Assembly: GCF_017306585.1 (NCBI RefSeq)
Contig: NZ_JAFKIC010000110.1
Coordinates: 1-64,000 of the forward strand
Source: Mesorhizobium sp.
GTDB lineage: Bacteria > Pseudomonadota > Alphaproteobacteria > Rhizobiales > Rhizobiaceae
Direction of reading: 5' to 3'
Length of the DNA: 64,000 nucleotides
Both the position numbers and the translations under genes were made by a program. This document shows positions 26,261 through 35,330 of this stretch, piece by piece. How positions within the stretch are numbered: position 1 is the first letter of the stretch; each line of letters begins with the position of its first letter. The notes beneath the pieces are model-generated. The model worked only from the letters and a program-made list of their open reading frames with translations, did not search any database and was not told the DNA's origin.

Positions 26261-27577
26261 TTAGAGCTTGCCGGCGTCCTGAAGGATCTGCGTCGCCTTG
26301 GCGGCGGCTTCGTCCAGGGCCTGCTTGGAGGTCTTGTCGCCAAGGATCGCCGCCTGCAGTTCCGGGTAGACGGCGTTCGAGATTTCGATCCACTCAGGCG
26401 TCTGCGGCACCGCGAAGGCGTGCTTGGCTTCTTCCTGGAAGGCGCCCAGAACCTCCTTCTTGTAGGGATCGTTCTCGGCCTGCTTCAGGTCCCAGTCCCA
26501 TACGGCGGTGCGGGTCGGCAGTGGGCCTGCGGCGGCCTCGAGCTTCTGGCTGTCCTCATTGGTCAGCCACCACACCAGCGAGGCCGCGGCCTCCTTGTTC
26601 GGGCAGTTCTCGGTCACCGAGAAGCCATGGAAGCCGGACCAGCCGGTGCGCTTGCCCGAAGAACCCTTCGGCGCGACCTTGACGCCGACATTGCCCGCGA
26701 CCTTCGACGACTTCGGATCGTTGAAGAAGCCGGCCCAGCCCGGCCAGTCCAAGTTGATGGCGACGGTACCCGAGGCAAAGCCCTGGCCGAGATCGTCCCA
26801 GAGATAGTTGGTGGTTCCGGCCGGGACCGCCTTCGCCTTGTAGAGGTTGACGAACCAGTCGAGCGCGCGGACGCCAGCCTCGGAGTTGAAAACGGGCTTG
26901 CCGTCCTTGTCGAGATATTCGCCGCCCTCGGCGACGACCATCTCGTAGAAGCGGCCGTTGATCGCCTCTTCCTTGCCGGCGAACTGCGTGCCGTAGAAAT
27001 TGGGCGGATTGGCGAAGAACTCGGCCTGGTCGGTAACTTCCTTCCAGGTGTCCGGCGGCACCAGGTCGTAGCCGTACTTTGCCTTGAACTTGGTCTTGTT
27101 GTCGGCGTTCTCGTAGAGGCTCTTCTGATAGTAGAGCGCCGAGACGTCGAACTGCGCGCGCGGCAGCATCTCCAGCTTGCCGTCGATGGTGGCGGCCTTG
27201 ATCGTCGACGGCACGAAGGCGTCGATCTCTTCCTTCGGCAGCAGCTTGCTGAGATCGGTGTAGAGGCCGGTATATTGCGGCGCGAAGGACGAATGGTTCC
27301 AACCGACGCACCAGTTGGTGCTGCCCGAGGCGATGTCGGACTTCAGTTCCTTGTCGATGTCGAAGCCGTTCTTCTTGGTCAGGATGTTGACCTTGGCGCC
27401 CGTCGCCTTCTCCCACTCGGGGATGCGCTCGTAGAGCTTTTCATATTGCTGGCCGCCGATCAGCTTCACGTCTACGGTGACGCCTGGGAATTGGTCGTGC
27501 AGATCGGCAGCAAGCGCCGCGCCGCTCAGCACCAGCCCGGCCAGGCCAGTGGAAATGCCTAGTAGCAGTCTCGTCAT
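26261..27577 (-). CDS. Sugar ABC transporter substrate-binding protein (CUT1)
   Basis: 438-aa periplasmic binding protein of the extracellular solute-binding family 1. The signal peptide MTRLLLGISTGLAGLVLSGAAL is cleaved near ALAA-D. Features include VPSTIKAATIDGKLEMLPRAQFDVSALYYQKSLYE and a late WLTNEDSQKLEA segment; Trp-rich stretches such as DWPGWAGFF are typical of sugar pockets. It is the first gene of the leftward operon running through permeases, ATPase, dehydratase, mutarotase, dehydrogenase and MaoC. Ligand inferred as a sugar or sugar acid metabolised by those enzymes. Confidence 0.92.
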   Translation of the reverse strand: MTRLLLGISTGLAGLVLSGAALAADLHDQFPGVTVDVKLIGGQQYEKLYERIPEWEKATGAKVNILTKKNGFDIDKELKSDIASGSTNWCVGWNHSSFAPQYTGLYTDLSKLLPKEEIDAFVPSTIKAATIDGKLEMLPRAQFDVSALYYQKSLYENADNKTKFKAKYGYDLVPPDTWKEVTDQAEFFANPPNFYGTQFAGKEEAINGRFYEMVVAEGGEYLDKDGKPVFNSEAGVRALDWFVNLYKAKAVPAGTTNYLWDDLGQGFASGTVAINLDWPGWAGFFNDPKSSKVAGNVGVKVAPKGSSGKRTGWSGFHGFSVTENCPNKEAAASLVWWLTNEDSQKLEAAAGPLPTRTAVWDWDLKQAENDPYKKEVLGAFQEEAKHAFAVPQTPEWIEISNAVYPELQAAILGDKTSKQALDEAAAKATQILQDAGKL

Positions 27578-27741
27578 GTTCTCCTCCCATGGACCCGAGA
27601 CGATGGCTCACGATATGCGATGCCGCTGTCTCGGTTTCATTTATATGCAAATAGCATTTTCATTGCCGGGTCAAGCCGATTGTGCTTTGATCCGAGTCGG
27701 CTTTATGCATATATGCAGTTTGAAATTCACTGGAGAGGCAT
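27578..27741. promoter_or_regulatory. Divergent sugar-operon/IclR control region with palindromes
   Basis: 164 bases between the binding-protein gene (leftward) and the IclR regulator (rightward), A+T-rich over 27635-27720. It contains the perfect 12-bp palindrome TGCATATATGCA (27706-27717) and a weaker ATGC..GCAT repeat at 27645-27657. IclR proteins bind short palindromes in such divergent regions, so these are candidate operators controlling both directions. Confidence 0.6.
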
Positions 27742-28530
27742 GTGGCCGAAGAAGAAGAGGGCGACCGTTACCGCGCGCCTGCGCTCGACAAGGGCCTCGA
27801 CATACTCGAACTGCTGTCCAGCGTGGATGGCGGGCTGACTCAGGCGGAGATCGCCAAGCGGCTCGATCGCAGCCCCAATGAGTTCTACCGCATGCTCGAC
27901 CGTCTTGTGCGGCGCGGCTACGTCACCAAGATCGACGGTGACCGCTACTCGCTGACGCTGAAGCTTTTCGGGCTTGCGCAACTGCATGCGCCGGTGCGCC
28001 GGCTGGTCTCCTATGCCACGCCGATCATGCGCGAACTGGCCGAAACATCGTGGCAGGCAAACCAGCTCGTCGTCTTCGATCGGGGTGCCGCCGTCGTCAT
28101 CTCGCAGCAGGAAGCCCCGCGTTACTGGGGTATTTCGATCCGTGTCGGCTCGCATATCAGCCTGTTCGATACCGGCTCTGGCCATGTCCTGCTTGCCTTC
28201 CGCTCGCCGGAGGAGCGGGAAATGATGATCTCCGAGCATCTGCAGAGCACCGAGGAGTTCGCGCTGACGCCGGAGTTCTTCGCCAGGCTCGACCAGGTTC
28301 GCGATCGCGGCTATGAGATGATGGCCTCTCTCCAGACAGCTGGCGTCTACAACCTCTCGACACCGGTGCTGGGGCCGGATGGCCGCGCCATCGCGGCGCT
28401 CACCATTCCCTACATCACTCTCGTCAACGCGGCGGCCGCGCCCGACATCACGCTGACGATACAATTGCTGCAGGACGCGGCCTCGCGGCTGTCGAGACTG
28501 GCCGGCTCCGATGTGCCGCAATCCTCGTAA
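27742..28530 (+). CDS. IclR-family transcriptional regulator
   Basis: 262 aa. The N-terminal winged helix (LTQAEIAKRLDRSPNEFYRMLDRLVRRGYVTK, residues about 34-65) is followed by the IclR effector domain (ca. 85-255). Start GTG 27742 has TGGAGAGG just upstream; an ATG at 27740 is out of frame. Divergent from the CUT1 operon and followed by the amidohydrolase gene, so probably the local repressor or activator responding to the imported sugar or its acid. Confidence 0.92.
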   Translation: MAEEEEGDRYRAPALDKGLDILELLSSVDGGLTQAEIAKRLDRSPNEFYRMLDRLVRRGYVTKIDGDRYSLTLKLFGLAQLHAPVRRLVSYATPIMRELAETSWQANQLVVFDRGAAVVISQQEAPRYWGISIRVGSHISLFDTGSGHVLLAFRSPEEREMMISEHLQSTEEFALTPEFFARLDQVRDRGYEMMASLQTAGVYNLSTPVLGPDGRAIAALTIPYITLVNAAAAPDITLTIQLLQDAASRLSRLAGSDVPQSS

Positions 28531-28594
28531 CTTCTTATTTGAATAATCGATTTTTCGGCGAGATAGTGTTGTGCGCCAGGGAGGACACGCGGCC

Positions 28595-29434
28595 ATGATT
28601 ATCGACACCCATCTGCATCTCATTGATCGCGCGGCCTTGCGCTATCCCTGGCTGACCGGTGTGCCGGCGCTGAACCGCGATTTCTCCTACGAGGAATATG
28701 CACTCGAAGCACGGCGCGTCGGTATTGGCCGTGTGCTGCATATGGAGGTCGATGTCGACCCGGCTGACATCGAAGCAGAGACCACGCGCGTGGAAGGATT
28801 GTCGCGGCAACCCGGCAGTATGCTGGCCGGGGTAATCGCGTCCGGCCGCCCCGAAGAGGCCGGCTTTGCCGCCTATCTCGAACGCCAGCGGGCAAACGCT
28901 TTCGTCAAGGGCTTTCGCCGCGTCCTCCATGTCGTGCCCGACGATCTGTCGGAAGGCGCGCTGTTCCGCGACAACATCAAGCGGCTCGGTGGAACCGGGC
29001 TGACTTTCGACCTCGTCGTGCTGCCGCACCAGATTCCCAAGGCAATCGCGCTGGCCGACCTCGCGCCCGACGTCCAGTTCGTCCTCGACCATTGCGGCGT
29101 GCCCGACATAAAGGCCAATGCCGAGCATCCCTGGCGCGAGCATATGAGCGAGATTGCGCGTCGTCCGAATGTGATGGCCAAGATATCAGGCGTCGTCGCC
29201 TATGCCGATCCCGGCAACTGGACCGCCGAGACACTTCGTCCCTATGTCGAGCATACTATCGGTTCGTTCGGCTGGGACCGCGTCGTCTGGGGCAGCGACT
29301 GGCCGGTCTGCACGCTGGGCGGCGGCCTCTCGACCTGGGTGGCGGCAACGCATGCGTTGCTCTCCGGCTGCAGCGTCGCGGAGCGCGATAGCTTGCTCTC
29401 GGGCAATGCCCGCAAGCTGTGGCGTCTCGACTGA
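28595..29434 (+). CDS. Amidohydrolase family 2 protein, sugar-lactone hydrolase candidate
   Basis: 279-aa metal-dependent (PF04909) TIM-barrel hydrolase. Metal-binding motifs are DTHLHLID at the N-terminus, LDHCGVPD on a middle strand and WGSDWPVC near the C-terminus. This signature set is shared with L-fucono-1,5-lactonases and 2-pyrone-4,6-dicarboxylate lactonases. ATG 28595 follows AGGGAGGAC. Lactonase, dehydrogenase and dehydratase next to each other would form a classical oxidative deoxysugar route; that is inference. Confidence 0.87.
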   Translation: MIIDTHLHLIDRAALRYPWLTGVPALNRDFSYEEYALEARRVGIGRVLHMEVDVDPADIEAETTRVEGLSRQPGSMLAGVIASGRPEEAGFAAYLERQRANAFVKGFRRVLHVVPDDLSEGALFRDNIKRLGGTGLTFDLVVLPHQIPKAIALADLAPDVQFVLDHCGVPDIKANAEHPWREHMSEIARRPNVMAKISGVVAYADPGNWTAETLRPYVEHTIGSFGWDRVVWGSDWPVCTLGGGLSTWVAATHALLSGCSVAERDSLLSGNARKLWRLD

Positions 29435-29451
29435 CTTCGCCCGACCGCTGG

Positions 29452-30423
29452 TCAGATGGTGGCCGAGACGTGCCGCTCCCGGCCGTATAGCGAGACCAGC
29501 AGCACGATGATGAAGCCAAGTGCGGCCTGCACCGCCGAGGGCTGGAAGCCGAGGCCGATCAGCAGCGTGTTGATCTCGGTCAGCACCAGCACGCCGGCGA
29601 TCGTGCCGAGATAGCTGCCACGGCCGCCCACCAGTGCCGCGCCGCCGACGACGACCGCAGCGATGGTCTGGAACAGATAGGGCTGGCCGACATCGCCATA
29701 GGCCGACCCGGTGAAGCCGAGCAGCAGCACGCCCGCTACGGCGGCGAAGAAGGCGCTGGCCGCGTAGGTGATGATCCACATGCGGACCGGATCGATCAGA
29801 GCCAGCGGTGCGGCGCCAGGATTGCTGCCCAGTGCGTAAAGCCGGCGGCCATAGGGCGTACGTTCCAGCACCAGCACCACCAGCGCGGCCAGGATGACGA
29901 GGCTCGGCACCAGCCATGGCACCGGCAGCGGTCCGGCCGATCCACCGATCGAGACGAAGCTGGAAACAGCTTGCGGCGCCGAACCCGAGGGAAAGCCTGC
30001 GGTCCACAGCAGCACCAGTCCCTGCACCACCATGCCGATGCCGAGCGTGACGATGAGCGGCTGGATGTCGAGGCTGCGTGAAATCAGCCCGTTCAATCCA
30101 CCGATGATCAGCGCCAGCACGCCGACGAGAACGCAGACCAGGAAAAAATTCCAGCCATCGCCATAGAGCTGCGCGGCCACGACATTGGCAAAGCCGATGA
30201 CGAAGGGAATGGACAGGTCGATGCCGCCCATGATGACGACGAGGGTCTGGCCGATCGAGGCGACGGCCAGCAGCGAGGCAAGCACCAGCATGGCACGCAC
30301 CGCGAATGGACTGGAGTAGCCGGGGATGAGGACGGTCCCGGCAAGATGCAGGAACGCCGCGACGCAGAACGCGCCGATAACGCGCGCCTTGGTCGTCGCG
30401 AACAGGTTTCGGCGGGCGGGCAT
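29452..30423 (-). CDS. CUT2 sugar ABC transporter permease (RbsC-like)
   Basis: 323-aa inner-membrane permease with 8-10 helices. Conserved segments are VIMGGIDLSIPFVIGFANV, the ALGSNPGAAPLALIDPVRM coupling loop and AVVVGGAALVGGRGSYLGTIAG. It is the last gene of a leftward CUT2 operon, one base beyond the other permease. Two different permeases imply a heterodimeric channel. Confidence 0.9.
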   Translation of the reverse strand: MPARRNLFATTKARVIGAFCVAAFLHLAGTVLIPGYSSPFAVRAMLVLASLLAVASIGQTLVVIMGGIDLSIPFVIGFANVVAAQLYGDGWNFFLVCVLVGVLALIIGGLNGLISRSLDIQPLIVTLGIGMVVQGLVLLWTAGFPSGSAPQAVSSFVSIGGSAGPLPVPWLVPSLVILAALVVLVLERTPYGRRLYALGSNPGAAPLALIDPVRMWIITYAASAFFAAVAGVLLLGFTGSAYGDVGQPYLFQTIAAVVVGGAALVGGRGSYLGTIAGVLVLTEINTLLIGLGFQPSAVQAALGFIIVLLVSLYGRERHVSATI

Positions 30424-30424
30424 G

Positions 30425-31375
30425 TCAGCGACCCCTCATGGCAAGGCGCTCCTGCAGCGCGGTCAACATCACCGCCAGCACCAATATTGCGCCATAGGCG
30501 ATCTGCAGAACGAAGGTCGAAACGTTGAATGTCGTCAGCACGCTCTGCAGCAGGAAAATGTCCACGGCGCCGACCACCGCCCCCGCGACGCCGCCACGCC
30601 CACCGGCAAGACTGACGCCGCCCAGTGCGACGGCGGCGATGGCGATCAGCGTGTAGGTCGGTCCGATATTGGGATCGGCGGAGCCGATCAGCGCGGTCAG
30701 CATCAGCCCCGCACAGCCGCCGAGAACACCTGTCATGACATAGGCGATGAAGCGTACGCGCGTGACATCGACGCCGGCCGTATAGGCGGCGCGGTCGTCG
30801 CTGCCGACCGCCATAAGCTGGTCGTGATAGGGCAGGCGGCGCACCAGCCACCAGGCAAGCAGGATGGCCGCCAGCGGCAGCGCTGACCAGGGACCAGCAA
30901 GGGCCTTGAGCCAGCCCGGTGCCGGACCGATCGGCGCCGGCAGGATCGTCAGCGTTACGCCAGTCAGGATCAGATAGGTGCCGAGCGTGGCGACGATCGG
31001 CTGGATCCGCGCGATGGTCGCCAGAAAGCCGTTGGCCGCGCCGACGAGCGCGCCGATGAGCAGGGCGGCCGGGACAAGAAGCAAGGGTGACGCAATGCCG
31101 GCCTTGAGGAACAGGACCTGGATAAGCATGGCATTGACGAAGCCCATCAGCGGCCCGACCGAGATGTCGATGCCGCCACGTCCGGCAAGGATAACCGGCG
31201 TCGAGGCGATTGCGGCGCCGACCAGCGGCGCGGCCAGCCCGATCAGCGCGCCCCACGAACCCGGCTGGAACCGTGCCGGATTCAGCACGAGATTGATGGC
31301 CAGGAGGACGATGAGCAGCACGACGGCAAAACCGATGCTACGCGCAAGCGACATGAGGCGAGAGATATGGTTCAT
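30425..31375 (-). CDS. CUT2 sugar ABC transporter permease (RbsC-like), second subunit
   Basis: 316-aa permease. ILAGRGGIDISVGPLMGFVNAML is the family signature, AVGSDDRAAYTAGVDVTRVRF the coupling loop, ALGGVSLAGGRGGVAGAVVGA the late conserved block. The start at 31375 (MNHISRL) overlaps the upstream stop as ATGA; the longer open frame covers the ATPase gene. Works with the downstream permease. Confidence 0.9.
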   Translation of the reverse strand: MNHISRLMSLARSIGFAVVLLIVLLAINLVLNPARFQPGSWGALIGLAAPLVGAAIASTPVILAGRGGIDISVGPLMGFVNAMLIQVLFLKAGIASPLLLVPAALLIGALVGAANGFLATIARIQPIVATLGTYLILTGVTLTILPAPIGPAPGWLKALAGPWSALPLAAILLAWWLVRRLPYHDQLMAVGSDDRAAYTAGVDVTRVRFIAYVMTGVLGGCAGLMLTALIGSADPNIGPTYTLIAIAAVALGGVSLAGGRGGVAGAVVGAVDIFLLQSVLTTFNVSTFVLQIAYGAILVLAVMLTALQERLAMRGR

Positions 31376-32127
31376 GCCGCGCGTCCAAACATCGCCGCGA
31401 TGACGGTTTCGGTGTTCATCTCCTCGCCAGTGATCTCCGCCGCGACTTCGTTCTCCCGGAACACCAGCACGCGATGGCAAAGCAGAAGGATCTCCTCGAT
31501 CTCGCTGGACAAGATCACGAGCGCCATGCCGTCGGCGGCCAGCTCGCGAAAGACATCGTAGAGAACATGCCGCGTCGCCACGTCGACGCCACGAGTCGGG
31601 TCGTTGAGGAGCAGGATTGACGGCTCCAGCGCCAAGGCCCTCGCCAGCAGCACCTTCTGCTGATTGCCGCCCGACAAGGTTGTGATGGGCGCATCGGGCC
31701 GCGGCGCAACGATCGAGAGTTTCTCGCGGTAGATGTCGTAGCGCGTCTTGCGCGCCGCCGGACTGATCAGGCCGAGGCGCGTGTCGCGCGAAAGCGTCGA
31801 GACGGCGAAATTGTCGAGCACCGACTGTGTGGGAAAAATGCCGCTCGCGCGCCGGTCGCGCGGTAGATAGGCGATCCCGTTCGAGACCGCCTTGCGGAAC
31901 CCGGTGATCTCACGCGGCCTGCCTGGCAAGTCCAGCGCGATCGAGCCGCCAAGCGGTGGAGCGAGGCCGGCCAGCATTTTCAGGAACAGTTCCTGGCCAT
32001 GGCCATCGAGCCCGGCAAGACCCACGATTTCGCCCGGAGCTATTCTTTTCGCGATGGGACTGGCACCTGGTGCGATGACGAGGTCGCGGACAATGAGGCC
32101 GCGAGAATCGGCGGGGCGATCAGCCAT
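31372..32127 (-). CDS. CUT2 ABC transporter ATP-binding protein, C-terminal-type half
   Basis: 251 aa, corresponding to the second NBD of RbsA-like fused ATPases. It has the degenerate A-loop GLAGLDGHGQELFLKML typical of that half and an intact signature LSGGNQQKVLLARAL. The Walker B region reads ILLLNDPTRGVD, with Asn and Asp where Asp and Glu normally sit. The end of the preceding half-gene overlaps its start by 8 bases, so the two halves are translated separately but coupled. Expected to supply the signature motif to the active site of the other half. Confidence 0.88.
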   Translation of the reverse strand: MADRPADSRGLIVRDLVIAPGASPIAKRIAPGEIVGLAGLDGHGQELFLKMLAGLAPPLGGSIALDLPGRPREITGFRKAVSNGIAYLPRDRRASGIFPTQSVLDNFAVSTLSRDTRLGLISPAARKTRYDIYREKLSIVAPRPDAPITTLSGGNQQKVLLARALALEPSILLLNDPTRGVDVATRHVLYDVFRELAADGMALVILSSEIEEILLLCHRVLVFRENEVAAEITGEEMNTETVIAAMFGRAA

Positions 32128-32857
32128 GCGCCAGCTCCGCCGCCATGCGTGGCGCCATGGCTTTCAAAAGGTCCGCCGGTGTCGAAGCGCCGCGCTCCTC
32201 GGTGCGCACGACGCTACCGCCGCGCAGGATCGAAATGCGGTCCGACAGCGACATCACCTCATCCATGCGGTGGGTGATGAACAGGATGAGGCAGCCTTCG
32301 CCGGCAAGCGCGCGCATCAGCGAGAACACGGACTCGCGATCGGCGAAATCGAGCGCCGCGGTGACCTCGTCGAGGATCAGGATTTTGGGATTGCGCACGA
32401 CCGCGCGTGCAAGAACGACCAGTTGCTGCGCGGCGAGCGGCAGCAGCCCCGCAGGCGTATCGAGGGGGACATTGGTGACGGCGAAGCGCTTGAGGGCGGT
32501 CGCCGCCCTGTCGCGGCGCTCGTCGCGGGGCACGCTACGCCGGATGAGCCCGTCGAGACCGAGCAGGATGTTGTCTGTCACGCTGCGGTCCGGGGCGATC
32601 AGCACTTCCTGAAAGACCGTGGCGAAACCTCGTGCCTGGAAAGCCGAGGGGCTGGCGCCCGAAAACGGCTTACCCTCGAGCAGGATCGCGCCGCTGTCGG
32701 GCTGGACGATGCCGGACAGCAGCTTGACCATCGTGCTCTTGCCCGAGCCGTTCTCGCCCAGGATCGTATGGATGGTCCCGGCCCGGAACGCGATCGAGGC
32801 GTCCGCGAGCGCGACCGTCTCGCCATAGCGTTTGGATATGTTTGTTATTTCAAGCAT
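32120..32857 (-). CDS. CUT2 ABC transporter ATP-binding protein, N-terminal-type half
   Basis: 245 aa, corresponding to the first NBD of RbsA. Walker A is GENGSGKSTMVKLLSG, Walker B ILILDEVTAALD and H-loop FITHRMDEVM, all intact. The signature region reads LLPLAAQQLVVLARA, which lacks the usual LSxGQ. It therefore complements the other half: good Walker motifs here, good signature there. Start 32857 (MLEITNIS) is used because upstream in-frame codons run into the binding-protein gene's tail without conservation. Confidence 0.88.
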   Translation of the reverse strand: MLEITNISKRYGETVALADASIAFRAGTIHTILGENGSGKSTMVKLLSGIVQPDSGAILLEGKPFSGASPSAFQARGFATVFQEVLIAPDRSVTDNILLGLDGLIRRSVPRDERRDRAATALKRFAVTNVPLDTPAGLLPLAAQQLVVLARAVVRNPKILILDEVTAALDFADRESVFSLMRALAGEGCLILFITHRMDEVMSLSDRISILRGGSVVRTEERGASTPADLLKAMAPRMAAELAHG

Positions 32858-32877
32858 GCCGTGTTTCGAAGCTGGCA

Positions 32878-32903
32878 AGCCGGCCCCAGGAAAGGAGCCG
32901 GCT
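32878..32903. repeat. Stem-loop between CUT2 binding-protein and ATPase genes
   Basis: Inverted repeat AGCCGGC (32878-32884) / GCCGGCT (32897-32903), 7 bp, 12-base loop, in the 82-base gap after the binding-protein stop. Probably an mRNA-processing or expression-ratio element, as at 26217-26243. Confidence 0.45.
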
Positions 32904-32939
32904 CGTTGAGGCTGTTCTTGGCGTCGGTTCGCCCGGGCG

Positions 32940-34127
32940 CTACTTCGCGCAGGCATCCGGCACTTTCGAGTAATCCCAGCCTTTGGTCGGCGCCGGGTTG
33001 GAGAAATAGGCGTCCAGCCATTCCTCCGGCATCGGGTCCTTGGGCGGCACCGGGAAGATCGAGACGGCGTCGGTCGTCATGCAGTCCTTGTACCAGGAGC
33101 CGAGATCGGCGTTGTGAACAGCCGGGATCGGGATCAGCAGCGTGTTCAGCTTCGGCTTCTGGCCGTCGAGCATGCGTACGCCGACGCGGAACAGCGTCTC
33201 CGCCGTCCAGTGTGGCAGCACGGCGTGACCCTCGAAACGGTACTTGTCGGGATTGGCTTTCCAATAGCCCAGCGCATCGCCGGTGATTGAGCCGGTGATC
33301 AGCGGCGCCGGGCGGCCCGCTTCGGCGAAGGCTTCGGCAACGACCCGGCTTTCGCTTCCCGTCGTCCACACCGCATCGATCGGCGCCGGGTTGGTGGCGA
33401 TCGCCTGCAGCACCACGGTCTTGGTGACATTGGCCGTCCAGTTGCCGTTGACGGTGCGCGAAATCTTCAGCTTCGGATTTTCGGCCAGCGCCTTGTCGGC
33501 GCCCTGACGCTCCTGCACCACGATCGGATGGCCGGCAATGCCCTCGACCAGCAGGATACTGGCCCCGTCGGGATCGGCCTTGCCGATCGCCGTCATCATG
33601 TCATAGCCCCAGCGCGCATAGTTGGAATCGACGTTGATCGCGTTCGGGCTGGTCACCGAACCGGCCGCGGTGATGAACGGAATGCCGGCCTTGGCGGCGG
33701 CGTCGATGGCGTCGTCGAGCGCGGTGGCCGATCCCGGGATCGAGGTGATGATCGAGCACTTCTTGTCGATGAAGGCGCGGATCTGGTTGATCTGCTGGCT
33801 GGCATCGTTGTTGGAGTCCGACACTTCGAAGCTGGACACGGTGCCATCGGCGATCAGCCCGTCGACAAGACGCTTCAGCTCCTTGGTGACCGTGACGCGC
33901 CACGGGTTGCCTTGATAGGATTCCGAATGGCACCACTTCCACGGCTTCGGCGGCGGGGTGAAATTGTCCCAGGCCGAAGGCAGCACCTTCTGTGGCGCGC
34001 CGTCATACTGCGCCTTGAGTTCGGTCGGCAGCCCGCCGATGACGCCTTGTATATCCTGGGCGAATGCGGCCGTTGCAAGCGAGGTAAGCGCGGTTGCGGC
34101 CAGCAGGCCGCCGATCATTTTTATCAT
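32940..34127 (-). CDS. CUT2 ABC transporter substrate-binding protein (RbsB-like)
   Basis: 395-aa periplasmic protein. Signal peptide MIKMIGGLLAATALTSLATA with cleavage near AFA-Q. The mature region has SNNDASQQINQIRAFIDKKCSIITSIPGSAT (family 4 periplasmic-binding domain), PFITAAGSVTSPNA, AVWTTGSESRVVAEA and ITGDALGYWK. Start 34127 has GAGGAGAA upstream; the earlier in-frame Met would precede the signal peptide. Somewhat longer than typical RbsB (about 300). The presence of Cys in the mature part is unusual for such proteins. Confidence 0.9.
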   Translation of the reverse strand: MIKMIGGLLAATALTSLATAAFAQDIQGVIGGLPTELKAQYDGAPQKVLPSAWDNFTPPPKPWKWCHSESYQGNPWRVTVTKELKRLVDGLIADGTVSSFEVSDSNNDASQQINQIRAFIDKKCSIITSIPGSATALDDAIDAAAKAGIPFITAAGSVTSPNAINVDSNYARWGYDMMTAIGKADPDGASILLVEGIAGHPIVVQERQGADKALAENPKLKISRTVNGNWTANVTKTVVLQAIATNPAPIDAVWTTGSESRVVAEAFAEAGRPAPLITGSITGDALGYWKANPDKYRFEGHAVLPHWTAETLFRVGVRMLDGQKPKLNTLLIPIPAVHNADLGSWYKDCMTTDAVSIFPVPPKDPMPEEWLDAYFSNPAPTKGWDYSKVPDACAK

Positions 34128-34152
34128 CGTGTTCTCCTCTGTTCGGTTTGGT

Positions 34153-35328
34153 TCAGGCTCCTCCACCGGCAACGCCGGACACCTGTGCCGGGCTACCCTC
34201 CCGGAACAGGCGATTTAAATCGGCAACGACCTGGCCGGCCCGATGGCCTGATGTCATGCCGGAATTGATGCGATCGGATGCCGCCTGCTGGAACGCCATG
34301 TAGCCGTCATGGCGCGGCCGCACCCAGGCTCCCTCCAGTGTCGCCCGGGTATCGCGATAGAAATTGCCGGTCGCGGCGTTGACCGCCTGGTCCTCCCATG
34401 CCGCGGCATGGCCAGGCTGTCCGCCGGCGGCGGCATAGGGACCGCGCTGCACGTCGCCGCTGGCAATCCAGTAGGCGAAGTCGATCGCGGCCTCCCTGGC
34501 CCTGGAAAAGGCCGAGACGGCGATGCCGGTGCCTCCGAGCGCCGACCCGATCGGGCCGCTGGGCCCGATGGCTGGAATGTCGGCGAACGCCAGCCGGTGC
34601 GGGCGAAAGCCTGATATCGCATAGGACACGTAGCCATAGATCAGCGGCGCGCAGACGATCCGCGAATTGGCTTGCGCCATGCGTTCCGAAACCGCGATCG
34701 GGTCCATCTCGAAGCAGGCCGGATCGACAAGCGCGGCGATCTCGCGCATCGCCTCGAAGACTTCGCTGCCTGTTTCGATGTCGATGAGATCGCCGGCCGG
34801 ATCGGTGGCGCAGGACCGGCCCAGATTGCCGGCAAGCGTGTAGAACACCATAAGCACGTGCGGCGGCCGCAAGGGCAGGAGCACGCGGCCTTGCCGGGCG
34901 AGATCGAGCACCTCGCTCCAGCGCGCCGGCGGCGCATCGAGCGCGTCCGGCCGCCATGCCTGGACTTGCGTTGCCGCGTCGATCGGGAAGGCCCATTGCC
35001 GGCCCTGCCAGTTATAGCTCGGATAGGAGTGGCCGACGCTGCCGTGGGCAAGTGCGGCTCGCTCGATCTCGCGCCCCGCAATGTCGAGGGGAGCAAGGCA
35101 GCGCTCCGCCGTGATCTGGCCGACATGCGGATGATCGATGACGATCAGGTCATAGGCGCGCGCAAGCTCCTCGACAGGGTAGGACTCGAAATCCTGCAGC
35201 GAACGCTTGTCCCACTCGATCGTGACGCCGGTGCGCTCCCGCCACAAAGCGGAGCAGGCGACCATCGGGTCGTAGCCGCGCGGATGGCTCCACGTCATGC
35301 CCCTGAGCGTGGGCTTGAGGGAGTGCAT
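34153..35328 (-). CDS. Solute-binding-protein-like protein without signal peptide
   Basis: 391 aa, resembling family 1 extracellular solute-binding proteins: the first strand is LRGMTWSHPRGYDPMVACSA, followed by YDLIVIDHPHVGQ, a central VFYTLAGNLG and GGTGIAVSAFSRAREAAIDFAYWI hinge-like blocks. There is no hydrophobic N-terminal segment: the conserved fold begins within about ten residues of the start. It should therefore be cytosolic unless exported by another route. Start ATG 35328 is taken; a GTG at 35334 that overlaps the CaiB stop (GTGA) is equally possible. It sits between the CUT2 binding protein and the CoA transferase. Confidence 0.75.
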   Translation of the reverse strand: MHSLKPTLRGMTWSHPRGYDPMVACSALWRERTGVTIEWDKRSLQDFESYPVEELARAYDLIVIDHPHVGQITAERCLAPLDIAGREIERAALAHGSVGHSYPSYNWQGRQWAFPIDAATQVQAWRPDALDAPPARWSEVLDLARQGRVLLPLRPPHVLMVFYTLAGNLGRSCATDPAGDLIDIETGSEVFEAMREIAALVDPACFEMDPIAVSERMAQANSRIVCAPLIYGYVSYAISGFRPHRLAFADIPAIGPSGPIGSALGGTGIAVSAFSRAREAAIDFAYWIASGDVQRGPYAAAGGQPGHAAAWEDQAVNAATGNFYRDTRATLEGAWVRPRHDGYMAFQQAASDRINSGMTSGHRAGQVVADLNRLFREGSPAQVSGVAGGGA

Positions 35329-35330
35329 GG

